Source of the DNA: Bacillaceae bacterium S4-13-56
GTDB taxonomy: Bacteria; Bacillota; Bacilli; Bacillales; JAWJLM01
Assembly (NCBI GenBank): GCA_040191315.1
Contig: JAWJLM010000006.1
Location: 1-64,000, forward strand
Length of the DNA stretch: 64,000 bases
Direction of reading: 5' to 3'
This document shows positions 17,648-25,708 of this stretch, in pieces. The stretch's first letter is position 1, and every line of letters starts with the position of its first letter. The notes under the pieces were generated by a model. It searched no databases. It had not been told where the DNA came from and worked only from the letters and a program-made list of their open reading frames with translations. The translations under genes were made by a program, and so were the position numbers.

Positions 17648-17788
17648 TTAAACAGATTTCTTTACTTTTTGTGATAAAGATCGTTTATGTATTTCTTGTT
17701 CAATTAGTTTAATAAACTCAACACTAAGTTTTAGTTCTAAAGCCTTATAGTAGGATTCAATTAATAACTCATCAGATAAATGTTCCAT
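17648..17788 (-). CDS. sda: Sporulation checkpoint inhibitor Sda
   Basis: 46 residues, the same length as B. subtilis Sda. The core [13 protein letters not shown] (residues 4-16) and FIKLIEQEI...RSL match the helical hairpin of Sda. Sda inhibits the sporulation histidine kinase KinA when replication initiation is perturbed, blocking entry into sporulation. In B. subtilis it is also next to yqeG and under DnaA control. Here a cluster of DnaA boxes lies 170-270 bases upstream. The ribosome binding site is weak (GCGGAAATG). Confidence 0.92.
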   Translation of the reverse strand: MEHLSDELLIESYYKALELKLSVEFIKLIEQEIHKRSLSQKVKKSV

Positions 17789-17957
17789 AACATTTCCGCT
17801 TAGTAGCGGTTTTCACCCCCTAATTTCTGTACAATGAAGGTAAGGATTTTTTTATTGATTTATTTATAGAAAAAGGTTTATTGCAATCGTTAAATGTCTG
17901 TCTTAATCTAAGTTAGTTATACTTTATCAAAAAAATAAAGGTAGGACAACCTCTAAA

Positions 17958-18057
17958 AATGTCCACAGAGCACTGTTCATAAGTTGTTGATAAAGTGTGG
18001 AATTGAATGGGAAAATCAATAAAATCAACCGAGATAATGTGAATAAAGTTATCCACA
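17958..18057. promoter_or_regulatory. DnaA-box cluster between sda and yqeG
   Basis: Two exact TTATNCACA boxes lie back to back with two bases between: TGTGAATAA (minus orientation, 18038-18046) and TTATCCACA (18049-18057). Weaker boxes are TGTTGATAA (17985-17993, one mismatch), TGTTCATAA (17974-17982, two mismatches) and ATGTCCACA (17959-17967, two mismatches). B. subtilis has DnaA binding regions at sda and yqeG, so this is a conserved regulatory site. Confidence 0.75.
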
Positions 18058-18153
18058 GGTAGAAGTTTTGATGAAATTTGTCGAAAAGTTTCAGGAATAT
18101 TTTTAGGCGATGGGCACTAAGTACTAGATTTTGCCTTAAAATCCAAGTTTTTT

Positions 18154-18182
18154 TTGAAAGATAGAAATAAATTGTATATGAT
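18154..18182 (+). promoter_or_regulatory. SigA-type promoter for the yqeG operon
   Basis: TTGAAA (18154-18159), 17-base spacer, TATGAT (18177-18182). It lies about 40 bases before yqeG. Confidence 0.7.
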
Positions 18183-18222
18183 GAGTAAGGAGTTAAAGGA
18201 AAAATTGAGGTGAATGAGTTTG

Positions 18223-18735
18223 ATGAAAAGGTTTTTGCCTTCAAAGTATGTTAAATCGATCTTTGAAATTCATCCGGATCAGTTGATTCAGGAAGGAATT
18301 AAGGGGATTATAACGGACTTAGATAACACATTGGTCTCCTGGGACCGCAAAGATGCTACCCCTGAAGTGATTCAATGGTTCAGGGTCATGGAAGAGAAAA
18401 ATATAAAAGTAACAATAATGTCAAATAATAATGAAAAAAGAGTGAAAAAGTTTTCTGAACCCCTTAATACGCCGTTCATTTATAGTGCGAGAAAACCAAT
18501 GAGTAAATCTTTCATACGAGCACAAAGAGATATGGATTTATTAAAAGAAGAAATTGTAGTTATTGGTGATCAACTGTTAACAGATGTATTGGGTGGGAAT
18601 AGTGCCGGATTTAAGACGATTCTCGTTGTCCCCATTGAACAAACCGATGAATGGATGACAAGAGTGAATCGAAAAATTGAAAGAAGAATTTTACAGTGGA
18701 TGAAAAATAGAGGGATGCTCACTTGGGAGGAATAG
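18223..18735 (+). CDS. yqeG: YqeG family HAD phosphatase
   Basis: 170 residues, HAD class IIIA. Motif I is DLDNTLVSWD (the nucleophile is the first Asp, near residue 32), motif II MSNNN, motif III K in RKPMSK, and motif IV VIGDQLLTDVLGGN. The family is related to Gep4-type phosphatidylglycerophosphate phosphatases, but the substrate cannot be read from sequence. Start placed at ATG 18223, ten bases after GAGGTG; ATG 18214 is only two bases from it. Overlap is absent but yqeH follows after two bases. Confidence 0.9.
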   Translation: MKRFLPSKYVKSIFEIHPDQLIQEGIKGIITDLDNTLVSWDRKDATPEVIQWFRVMEEKNIKVTIMSNNNEKRVKKFSEPLNTPFIYSARKPMSKSFIRAQRDMDLLKEEIVVIGDQLLTDVLGGNSAGFKTILVVPIEQTDEWMTRVNRKIERRILQWMKNRGMLTWEE

Positions 18736-18737
18736 AA

Positions 18738-19835
18738 ATGAAGCCTATTTGTCAGGGCTGTGGAGCTGTAATCCAAACAGAGGATGAGTCGAAAATTGGA
18801 TATGCACCACGGTCTGCATTAGATAGAGAAGTCATTATTTGTAAAAGATGTTTTCGCTTAAAGCACTACAATGAAGTGCAAGATGTTGATTTAGAAGATG
18901 AAGACTTTATAAAAATGGTAATGCAAATCAAAAATAAAAATTCATTAGTCGTGAATATTGTTGATATATTCGATTTCGATGGAAGTTTTATCCCTAATCT
19001 TCCCAAATTAACAGGGAAACAACCGATTATTTTAATTGGAAATAAAGTCGATTTATTGCCCAAGTCTGTTAATCCTAATAAAGTGATACAGTGGCTTCGG
19101 ACTTCATGCAAAAGTTATGGTTTGCAAATAGAGAAGGTTTTCTTAGTATCAGCAACAAACGGAATGGGAATGAAAGAGGCCGCAAGAGGGATTAACTCTG
19201 TGCGGGACGGAAAGGATGTATATGTAGTCGGGAGCACCAACGTTGGAAAATCAACCTTCATTAATCATTTAATTCATGACTTTTCAGGAGAGAAAGAAGC
19301 AATAACGACTTCTTATTTTCCGGGAACTACCTTAGGGTTTATTGAGATTCCGTTGGAAGACCATGGATCATTATTTGACACTCCAGGAGTGATTAACCGC
19401 TCTCAAATGGCTCATTATGTTTCGAATAATGATTTAAAGGTTATTACACCACGAAAAGAAATAAAGCCGGTAGTCTACCAGCTTAATGAGGGACAAACAT
19501 TATTTTTTGCAGGACTAGGTAGATTAGATTATGAGAGTGGGGGCCGACATTCTTTTGTCTGCCATTTTTCAAATGAGTTATATATTCACCGGACTAAGCT
19601 AGAGCAGGCAGATTCCCTATATAGCGAGCATATAGGAGAATTGTTATCCCCTCCAGATAAGGAAACGAAGGAGATCCTACCACCTTTAATCGGTTATGAG
19701 TTTTATATAGAGAATGATAAAACTGATATTGTATATTCTGGACTCGGTTGGGTTACGGTGCCGGAAGGCGGAGTCAAAATACGGGCGTATGCCCCTAAAG
19801 GGGTTGCGATTTCAACACGACCATCCTTGATTTAA
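18738..19835 (+). CDS. yqeH: Ribosome biogenesis GTPase YqeH
   Basis: 365 residues. A circularly permuted GTPase needed for 30S assembly. The N-terminal zinc finger uses CQGC and CKRC (about residues 4-38). The motif order is permuted: G4 NKVD near 101, G5 SAT near 138, then G1 GSTNVGKST near 163, and G3 DTPG near 211. A C-terminal beta-rich RNA-binding region follows. Start is ATG 18738 after GGGAGG, not the in-frame ATG at 18723 inside yqeG. Confidence 0.95.
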   Translation: MKPICQGCGAVIQTEDESKIGYAPRSALDREVIICKRCFRLKHYNEVQDVDLEDEDFIKMVMQIKNKNSLVVNIVDIFDFDGSFIPNLPKLTGKQPIILIGNKVDLLPKSVNPNKVIQWLRTSCKSYGLQIEKVFLVSATNGMGMKEAARGINSVRDGKDVYVVGSTNVGKSTFINHLIHDFSGEKEAITTSYFPGTTLGFIEIPLEDHGSLFDTPGVINRSQMAHYVSNNDLKVITPRKEIKPVVYQLNEGQTLFFAGLGRLDYESGGRHSFVCHFSNELYIHRTKLEQADSLYSEHIGELLSPPDKETKEILPPLIGYEFYIENDKTDIVYSGLGWVTVPEGGVKIRAYAPKGVAISTRPSLI

Positions 19836-19849
19836 AAGGGGGAGAATGG

Positions 19850-20695
19850 ATGTCATTATTTCTAGGATTAGTGGGGAATCCTGTTCATCATTCAAGAAGT
19901 CCATGGATTCATCATTATTTTTTAAAACAAATGTCTTTGGATGGCGGATATCATTTATTTGAGTTAAAAGAGAATGAGTTTGAAGAAGGAATTCGTGCTA
20001 TGAAGCTTTTGGGTATTCATGGATTCAATGTAACAGTCCCTTATAAAGAGAAAATTCTTCCTTTTTTAGATGAATTAACCCCTATTGCTGCACGAGTAGG
20101 TGCAGTAAACACGGTGGTTCACCAGAATGGGAAATGGATTGGGCATAATACGGATGGAGAAGGATTTCTTGCATCTCTTCGGCAAAGCTATAAACAAGTA
20201 AACAACGAGAGTAAGATATTACTCTTAGGTGCGGGGGGAGCATCTCGAGGGATCTATGGTGCACTTACCCATCATCTTTTTTCAAAGGTTGATATTGCGA
20301 ATCGTTCGGTTCCCAAAATGGAATCACTGAAAGAAATGAAGAAGGATACTACAGATACTCAAATTCTTTCTTTGAAAGAGGCAGAAGAGAAGGTTGGAGA
20401 ATATGATGTGATTATACAGACAACTTCAGTAGGAATGGGGAAAGGGTCGAAGGATCAGATAATATCGCTACACAACGTATCTTCCAAAACCATTGTTTGT
20501 GATATCGTGTATCAACCTATTGAAACTGCTTTCCTAAAAGAAGCAAAGCGTCTAAATGCGCAAGTTCTAACAGGGCATGGTATGCTTATCTATCAAGCAG
20601 CATTAGCTTTTGAACAATGGACGGGTAAGAATGTGGATGCCACTCCACTTGTAAAGGAATTGGAATTAATCTTAATAGGTGAACAAAAATGCTAA
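19850..20695 (+). CDS. aroE: Shikimate dehydrogenase (NADP+)
   Basis: 281 residues. Reduces 3-dehydroshikimate to shikimate in aromatic amino acid synthesis. Substrate-binding SRSPWIHH near 16-23 and the catalytic Lys in NVTVPYKE near 66, the Asn-Thr-Asp segment GHNTDGEGF near 99, and the dinucleotide loop LLGAGGASRGI near 128. AAAAGGGGG precedes the ATG. Overlaps the next gene by seven bases, as in B. subtilis. Confidence 0.96.
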   Translation: MSLFLGLVGNPVHHSRSPWIHHYFLKQMSLDGGYHLFELKENEFEEGIRAMKLLGIHGFNVTVPYKEKILPFLDELTPIAARVGAVNTVVHQNGKWIGHNTDGEGFLASLRQSYKQVNNESKILLLGAGGASRGIYGALTHHLFSKVDIANRSVPKMESLKEMKKDTTDTQILSLKEAEEKVGEYDVIIQTTSVGMGKGSKDQIISLHNVSSKTIVCDIVYQPIETAFLKEAKRLNAQVLTGHGMLIYQAALAFEQWTGKNVDATPLVKELELILIGEQKC

Positions 20696-20982
20696 CAGGT
20701 AAACAAAAACGTTTTCTAAGATCCAAAGCGCATCATCTTGATCCGATCTTCCAAATCGGAAAAAGTGGAATAAATGAAAATATGGTCAAACAAGTTAAAG
20801 AAGCTTTAGAGAGAAGAGAGCTTATTAAAGTCAGTATTTTACAAAATAATGGAGAGGATAAAAGAGTTGTTGCAGAAGAGTTAGCTCAAGAAACGGATGC
20901 TGAATTAGTGCAACTCATTGGGCTCACGATTGTTCTATACAAAGAATCAGAAGAACATAAAGAAATTGTCCTTCCAACATAA
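20689..20982 (+). CDS. yhbY: YhbY family ribosome assembly RNA-binding protein
   Basis: 97 residues, called YqeI in B. subtilis. Single CRM domain: LTGKQKRFLRSKAH at the start, then IFQIGKSGIN and the GLTIVLYKES end. CRM proteins bind pre-ribosomal RNA. It lies between aroE and nadD, in a cluster rich in ribosome assembly genes (yqeH upstream, rsfS downstream). Confidence 0.94.
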   Translation: MLTGKQKRFLRSKAHHLDPIFQIGKSGINENMVKQVKEALERRELIKVSILQNNGEDKRVVAEELAQETDAELVQLIGLTIVLYKESEEHKEIVLPT

Positions 20983-20994
20983 AGCGGGGATAAC

Positions 20995-21561
20995 ATGAAA
21001 AAAGTAGGAATTTTAGGCGGCACTTTTGACCCACCTCATCTTGGACATTATATAATTGCTAAAGAAGTGCTTATTCAGCTTCAATTAGATGAGATTTGGT
21101 TTATGCCAACATATCAACCTCCGCATAAAGAAAATTCAAACACGAGTCCTGATCTTCGCAAGCAAATGGTTACCATAATGGCTAATCTTGATCAAAGATT
21201 TCGGGTGGAGTCTATTGAATTGGAAAGAAAAGGAATCTCCTATTCTTATGAAACGTTGACTATCCTTCGTAACCAACACCCAGATATTGAATTTTACTTT
21301 ATTATTGGTGGAGATATGGTTGACTACTTGCCTAAATGGTATCAAATAGAGGAATTATTAGAAATAGTCACTTTTGTAGGTGTTAAAAGGGAGGGTTTCC
21401 CACATACAACTACTTATCCCATCATGGAAGTGGATGTTCCCTTTGTAGACATATCTTCGTCTATGATCCGTAAAAGATATCAAAAGGGACTGGACTCTTC
21501 TCATTTCTTACCTGGATTACTAGGAGATTTTATAAAGGAGAATCAGATTTATGAATCGTGA
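20995..21561 (+). CDS. nadD: Nicotinate-nucleotide adenylyltransferase
   Basis: 188 residues. Joins nicotinate mononucleotide and ATP to deamido-NAD in NAD synthesis. The nucleotidyltransferase motif GGTFDPPHLGHY is at residues 8-19 and ISSSMIRKR near 156 gives the second ATP-binding motif. GCGGGGATAAC precedes the ATG. Overlaps yqeK by 11 bases. Confidence 0.96.
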   Translation: MKKVGILGGTFDPPHLGHYIIAKEVLIQLQLDEIWFMPTYQPPHKENSNTSPDLRKQMVTIMANLDQRFRVESIELERKGISYSYETLTILRNQHPDIEFYFIIGGDMVDYLPKWYQIEELLEIVTFVGVKREGFPHTTTYPIMEVDVPFVDISSSMIRKRYQKGLDSSHFLPGLLGDFIKENQIYES

Positions 21562-22117
21562 GGAAGCTTTGGCTATTGTTAAAGAAAAACTAAAACCTGA
21601 ACGGTATGATCATACTATTCGTGTTTTGGAAACCGCGCTTCGTCTTGGAGAAAAAATGGGAATAGATTTGAAAAAGGTCGAGCTTTCTGCAATTTTTCAC
21701 GATTATGCAAAGTACAGACCGAAGGAAGAGATGGGCCGGTGGATTTTATCTGAGAAGACACTTTCAAAAGATTTGCTACAGTATCACCATGAATTATGGC
21801 ATGCTCCCGTAGGAGCCATTTTAGTGGAAAGAGAAGTGGGGATTCTCGATAAGGATATTTTGATGGCTATTAAATCTCATACTACTGGAAGAGTCAATAT
21901 GTCTGATTTAGAAAAAATTATTTTTCTTGCTGATTATATAGAGCCCGGAAGATCTTTTCCGGGCGTGGATACGGTAAGAGAGGTAGCTCAAGATAATATA
22001 AATTTAGGTTGTAAATTAGCTCTTTCTAATACCATTATTTTTTTACTATCAAAAAATCAAAAAATCTATCCGGATACGTTTTTAGCTTACAATGATTTTG
22101 TAACAGGAGGGAAATAG
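21551..22117 (+). CDS. yqeK: HD-domain hydrolase YqeK
   Basis: 188 residues. HD-domain metal hydrolase; members of this family cleave diadenosine tetraphosphate symmetrically. Histidines and HD pair: YDHTIRVLETA near 18-28, AIFHDYAK near 52-59, HHELWHAP near 79 and LADYIEPGR near 126. Overlaps the end of nadD and is followed after one base by rsfS. Confidence 0.93.
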   Translation: MNREEALAIVKEKLKPERYDHTIRVLETALRLGEKMGIDLKKVELSAIFHDYAKYRPKEEMGRWILSEKTLSKDLLQYHHELWHAPVGAILVEREVGILDKDILMAIKSHTTGRVNMSDLEKIIFLADYIEPGRSFPGVDTVREVAQDNINLGCKLALSNTIIFLLSKNQKIYPDTFLAYNDFVTGGK

Positions 22118-22118
22118 A

Positions 22119-22478
22119 ATGGATATAAAGGATTTAGCCCATGAGGTTGTAAAGGCATGTGATGATAAGCGCGCAGAAGATATTGTCGTGATGAATATGA
22201 AGGAAGTTTCCTTAATAGCTGACTATTTTGTGATTTGCCATGGTTCTAACGAAAGACAGGTTCAATCTATTGCAAGAGAAATAAAAGAGAGAGTAGAAAA
22301 GCAGGGAATTGAGGTTAAACGTTTAGAAGGATTTGAACAGGCTCGTTGGATTTTGGTGGATTTAGGAGATGTTGTTTGTCACATATTTCATAAAGATGAA
22401 AGAAACTATTATAACCTAGAGAGACTATGGGGAGATGCTCCATTAGAGAATGTCTCCGCTATTCTTTCGGAAGTGTAG
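22119..22478 (+). CDS. rsfS: Ribosome silencing factor RsfS
   Basis: 119 residues, formerly YqeL. Binds ribosomal protein L14 and prevents subunit joining when nutrients run low. Family motifs: DYFVICHGSNERQVQSIA near 35-52, ARWILVDLGDVVCHIF near 74-89 and YYNLERLWGDAP near 96-107. AGGAGGGAAATAGA precedes the ATG; the spacing from yqeK is one base. Confidence 0.96.
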   Translation: MDIKDLAHEVVKACDDKRAEDIVVMNMKEVSLIADYFVICHGSNERQVQSIAREIKERVEKQGIEVKRLEGFEQARWILVDLGDVVCHIFHKDERNYYNLERLWGDAPLENVSAILSEV

Positions 22479-22487
22479 GTTTCAATA

Positions 22488-23234
22488 ATGAGTTATCAGC
22501 AATTTGCCCTAATTTACGATGAATTAATGGAAGATGCACCCTATGCTGATTGGGTAAAAATCACTCAGTTTTTCATAAAAAAATACATGAGTAATGTAGA
22601 ACACATAGTGGATCTTGGATGTGGGACTGGGGAAATAGCTATTCGATTGGCTAAGCATGGATATAGAGTAACAGGAGTAGATCTATCTGAAGAAATGTTG
22701 ACCCTGGCTCAGCAAAAGTCCTATTCTATAGATAATCCCCAATGGATATGTCAGGATATTCGAAAGTTAGAGGGCTTTAAGGAAGTCCCTTTGATTGTGT
22801 CTTATTGTGATGTCTTGAACTATATCCTGGAGGAAGATGAGTTGGAAGAGGTTTTTCAAAAGGTGTATCAATCCCTTAACGAAAAAGGACTTTTTATTTT
22901 CGATATCCATTCTCCTTACTATGTGCAACATGTTTTAAGGAACCAAACCTTTACACAAATTGATGATGAAGTATCTTTTGTTTGGCTTTGTGAGGAAGGA
23001 TTACGTCCTCTTGAGGTCATCCATGATTTAACATTTTTTGTCCAGTCCAATCAATATCGAACTCTTTATGAACGCTATGACGAACAGCATGTTCAGAAAA
23101 CCTATCCATTGTCTACATACGAGGGTTTGCTTAAGAAAACGGGATTTCATATCCTTGATGTTTTTGGGGATTTTATAGAAGGACAAGAACCTGGTGAAGA
23201 GGACCATCGAATTTTCTTTGTTTGTCAAAAGTAA
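22488..23234 (+). CDS. yqeM: Class I SAM-dependent methyltransferase YqeM
   Basis: 248 residues, last gene of the yqeG operon. The SAM motif VDLGCGTGEIAIRL is near residues 41-54 and DLSEEMLTLA near 64. Substrate unknown. The C-terminal half (after about 130) is typical for the YqeM family. A strong hairpin terminator follows it. Confidence 0.88.
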   Translation: MSYQQFALIYDELMEDAPYADWVKITQFFIKKYMSNVEHIVDLGCGTGEIAIRLAKHGYRVTGVDLSEEMLTLAQQKSYSIDNPQWICQDIRKLEGFKEVPLIVSYCDVLNYILEEDELEEVFQKVYQSLNEKGLFIFDIHSPYYVQHVLRNQTFTQIDDEVSFVWLCEEGLRPLEVIHDLTFFVQSNQYRTLYERYDEQHVQKTYPLSTYEGLLKKTGFHILDVFGDFIEGQEPGEEDHRIFFVCQK

Positions 23235-23261
23235 AAAACTACCCTTTTTTGTTAGTCTTTC

Positions 23262-23302
23262 GGCTTTCAAAATGGGAACCCTATTTTTCACTTCAACTTA
23301 TA
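23262..23302. repeat. Short repeat segment C1
   Basis: GGGAACCCTATTTTTCAC and the following CTTATA match 29580-29608 closely. It is probably the left part of the repeat family B hairpin at this site. Confidence 0.5.
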
Positions 23303-23360
23303 AAGTGAACTTCTTTCAATCAGTGGGGACGGCCACTGATTAAAAGTTCACTTTATTTTT
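23301..23360 (+). terminator. Family B repeat hairpin acting as yqeM terminator
   Basis: Outer stem AAAGTGAACTT with AAGTTCACTTT, inner stem AATCAGTGG with CCACTGATT, loop GGACGG region, then ATTTTTT. The inner stem and right arm are the tail of the dispersed repeat family B. Confidence 0.85.
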
Positions 23361-23510
23361 TACAAGAAAGTGTATAAAATTTGTGTAGCTCCAGCGAAAA
23401 AGCATCATCGAGTAATCTTCGAAGTTTTTGCCCCGAGTAATCGCACAAAGGAAAGCTACTTCGCAGAAACAAGTGCTTTTCTTGTTTCGAAGTAGCTTGC
23501 GTTTTTCTTA
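23361..23510. repeat. Intergenic repeat family A, copy A2
   Basis: About 150 bases nearly matching 47864-48022, including AGCTCCAGCGAAAAAGC, ATCATCGAGTAATCTTC, and the hairpin CTACTTC-GCA-GAAACAAG-N7-CTTGTTTC-GAAGTAG. It is short by the ATAGAGG insert that the other copies have. Confidence 0.85.
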
Positions 23511-23543
23511 GTTGAAGGATTTTTAAGAGGAAGTGGAGAATAC

Positions 23544-24377
23544 TTAAATGTCCACTTCATTTAATTGCTTTGCAATTTTATCAAGGTCATCATCATACTT
23601 TTTATGTGTTTTTTGAAAAAGGTGATGAAACATATGCTCCACTTCATTTTCTAACACTTTAATTCCTTCTCCTGTTACTCCGCCTTTTACGCATACCTTT
23701 GCTTGAAGCTCTGGCAGTGTGAAGTATCCCTTTTCTAATAAATTCCCTAGTCCTATAAGCATTTCAGCAGCCATCTCTGTTGCCACTTCTTCTGTGATTT
23801 TCGTCTCCTCAACTGCAGCTCTCACAAATCTCTGTGTTAAGTAACTAAAAAAGGCTGGTCCACAAGAAACAATATCAGAAGCAACTCTTGTTATGGAAGG
23901 GTCGATAAAAACTGGTTTTGAATACCTTTTTAAAGATTGTAGAAAATACCCTTTGACAAAGGGACTAACCCGAGTTCCAAATGTGACTAATGAGATTCCG
24001 GATAAGGATCTGTTTGTAATACTTGGAATCATTCGTATTGCCTGACATGGAACCATTTGTTCTAATTGTTCCACTTGGTAGGGACTTGTTATAGAAACAA
24101 TACACTGGTCTTTATTTAAATATGGGGAAATTCCCTTTAAGACTGGTGTAATATCCAATGGTTTTACGCAAATAAAGAGGAGGTCAACCTCAGAAGCGAT
24201 GGATGTAGCTGCCTCATGAACGGTAATATTGGGATACCTTTTTTTGAAGTAATCCGTTTTTGAAAAAGTACGATTGTAGATGTGTAACTGCGAATCGGTT
24301 ATGACTTCACTTTCCATCCATGATTCAATCAAGATTCCCCCCATATTTCCTGTACCGATAACACCCCATTTTATCAT
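23544..24377 (-). CDS. comER: Late competence protein ComER
   Basis: 277 residues, related to pyrroline-5-carboxylate reductase. The N-terminal dinucleotide motif is GVIGTGNMGG (residues 5-14), and the C-terminal dimer domain contains FVRAAVEETKIT and KGGVTGEGI. It is divergent from comEA, as in B. subtilis, where it is not essential for competence. A reductase activity is not proven. Only 81 bases separate the starts of comER and comEA. Confidence 0.92.
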   Translation of the reverse strand: MIKWGVIGTGNMGGILIESWMESEVITDSQLHIYNRTFSKTDYFKKRYPNITVHEAATSIASEVDLLFICVKPLDITPVLKGISPYLNKDQCIVSITSPYQVEQLEQMVPCQAIRMIPSITNRSLSGISLVTFGTRVSPFVKGYFLQSLKRYSKPVFIDPSITRVASDIVSCGPAFFSYLTQRFVRAAVEETKITEEVATEMAAEMLIGLGNLLEKGYFTLPELQAKVCVKGGVTGEGIKVLENEVEHMFHHLFQKTHKKYDDDLDKIAKQLNEVDI

Positions 24378-24458
24378 AACTATTATCCCTCCTTAAGCAC
24401 CTATACTCATAAATATATATGTTTAATTTTATAAGATATGAAAGGAACGTGTGAAAAG

Positions 24459-25058
24459 ATGAGAGATTTACTTCAGAAAAAACTTTTCATTTTTGTCGGA
24501 ATTATTTTGTGTCTTATTGTTTTGCTTTCATGGAATTTCCACAAGCAAAATCAAACAAATAATGCGCTTCCTACTCCTACTTCTATAGAGCATTCCCCTT
24601 TTGTTGAAGAACAGGAAGTTGACCAAGAAGAAGATGAAAAGAAACGATTAACTGTAGATGTGAAAGGAGCAGTTAGAATTCCGGGAGTTTATGAGTTAGA
24701 GGAGGGTAATCGAGTATTGCAAGCTGTTGAGAAAGCAGGTGGATTTACAGAAGAGGCAGATCAATCAAGAATCAACTTAGCCGAACTTATTTATGATTCC
24801 ATGATGATAGTTATCCCGAAACAAGGAGAAGTAGAGGCTGGAATAGTTCCTTCAATGAAGGATACTAAAATCAGAATAAATTACGCCGATTTAAATGAAC
24901 TGGAACAATTGCCTGGGATTGGTCCTTCCAAGGCGCAGGCTATTATGGACTATCGCACCCAATTTGGTCCCTTTCAAAAAGAAGAGGATTTACTAAAAGT
25001 TAAAGGAATAGGAGAAAAAACACTAGAACAGTTGAGAGAGTATATTCGTATTCCATAA
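24459..25058 (+). CDS. comEA: Competence DNA receptor ComEA
   Basis: 199 residues. Binds incoming double-stranded DNA at the outer face of the membrane. One N-terminal membrane anchor (about residues 8-25), an acidic linker, an SLBB domain (VDVKGAVRIPGVYEL near 66-80) and a helix-hairpin-helix DNA-binding pair (LEQLPGIGPSKAQAIM near 149; VKGIGEKTLEQL near 183). Start is uncertain: ATG 24459 follows AAAGGA by 13 bases, while ATG 24438 has no site. Confidence 0.93.
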   Translation: MRDLLQKKLFIFVGIILCLIVLLSWNFHKQNQTNNALPTPTSIEHSPFVEEQEVDQEEDEKKRLTVDVKGAVRIPGVYELEEGNRVLQAVEKAGGFTEEADQSRINLAELIYDSMMIVIPKQGEVEAGIVPSMKDTKIRINYADLNELEQLPGIGPSKAQAIMDYRTQFGPFQKEEDLLKVKGIGEKTLEQLREYIRIP

Positions 25059-25130
25059 TTCATTGACGGATTTTTGACTCGAAGATACACTTACTTGTAA
25101 GTGCACAAATTGTCGAAAGGGTGAGGTGTA

Positions 25131-25694
25131 ATGGATCGTATTTCGTGGGATCAATATTTTATGGCGCAAAGTCATTTGCTGTCCTTAAGAAGTACATGTG
25201 AGAGGTTAGCTGTCGGCGCTACTATTGTTAGGGATAAAAGAATTATTGCTGGGGGATATAACGGAAGTGTTACTGGAAGTGTTCATTGTATAGATGAAGG
25301 ATGCTACGTAATAGACAACCATTGTGTCCGTACAATTCATGCAGAAGTGAATGCGTTATTACAATGCGCAAAATTTGGTGTCCCAACAGAAGGAGCTGAA
25401 GTTTATGTAACGCATTTTCCTTGCCTGCATTGCTGCAAATCCTTAATTCAAGCTGGGATCAAAGCTGTCTATTATGCCAAGGATTATCGAAATCATCCAT
25501 ATGGCATTGAGTTGTTTAAAAATGCTGGAGTTGAAGTGAAAAAAGTTGAGCTCCAAACTACATTTATAGATGTTCATCGTCAACAAAAATTGGAATTTGT
25601 TGAAGAGTTGTTAAAACAAATAGAGGATGGTGGGAAAAGCAGTCCTGAAGAGATGACAGATCTAAGGGGTCGTTTCGATAAGCTTTTCAACTAA
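25131..25694 (+). CDS. comEB: ComE operon protein ComEB (dCMP deaminase family)
   Basis: 187 residues. Zinc deaminase motif HAEVNALLQC near residues 71-80 and PCLHCCK near 100-106. ComEB deaminates dCMP to dUMP and is also reported to help locate other competence proteins at the pole. AAAGGGTGAGGTGTA precedes the ATG. It lies between comEA and comEC as in B. subtilis. Confidence 0.94.
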   Translation: MDRISWDQYFMAQSHLLSLRSTCERLAVGATIVRDKRIIAGGYNGSVTGSVHCIDEGCYVIDNHCVRTIHAEVNALLQCAKFGVPTEGAEVYVTHFPCLHCCKSLIQAGIKAVYYAKDYRNHPYGIELFKNAGVEVKKVELQTTFIDVHRQQKLEFVEELLKQIEDGGKSSPEEMTDLRGRFDKLFN

Positions 25695-25708
25695 GGGGCG
25701 GTGTTTAT

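Noticed and set aside
22488-23234. YqeM as a ubiquinone or menaquinone methyltransferase
   Set aside because: Only the generic SAM-binding fold is visible. Neighbourhood and sequence give no substrate.
24378-24458. ComK box upstream of comEA
   Set aside because: The region is AT-rich, but no pair of AAAA-N5-TTTT half sites with proper spacing is present.
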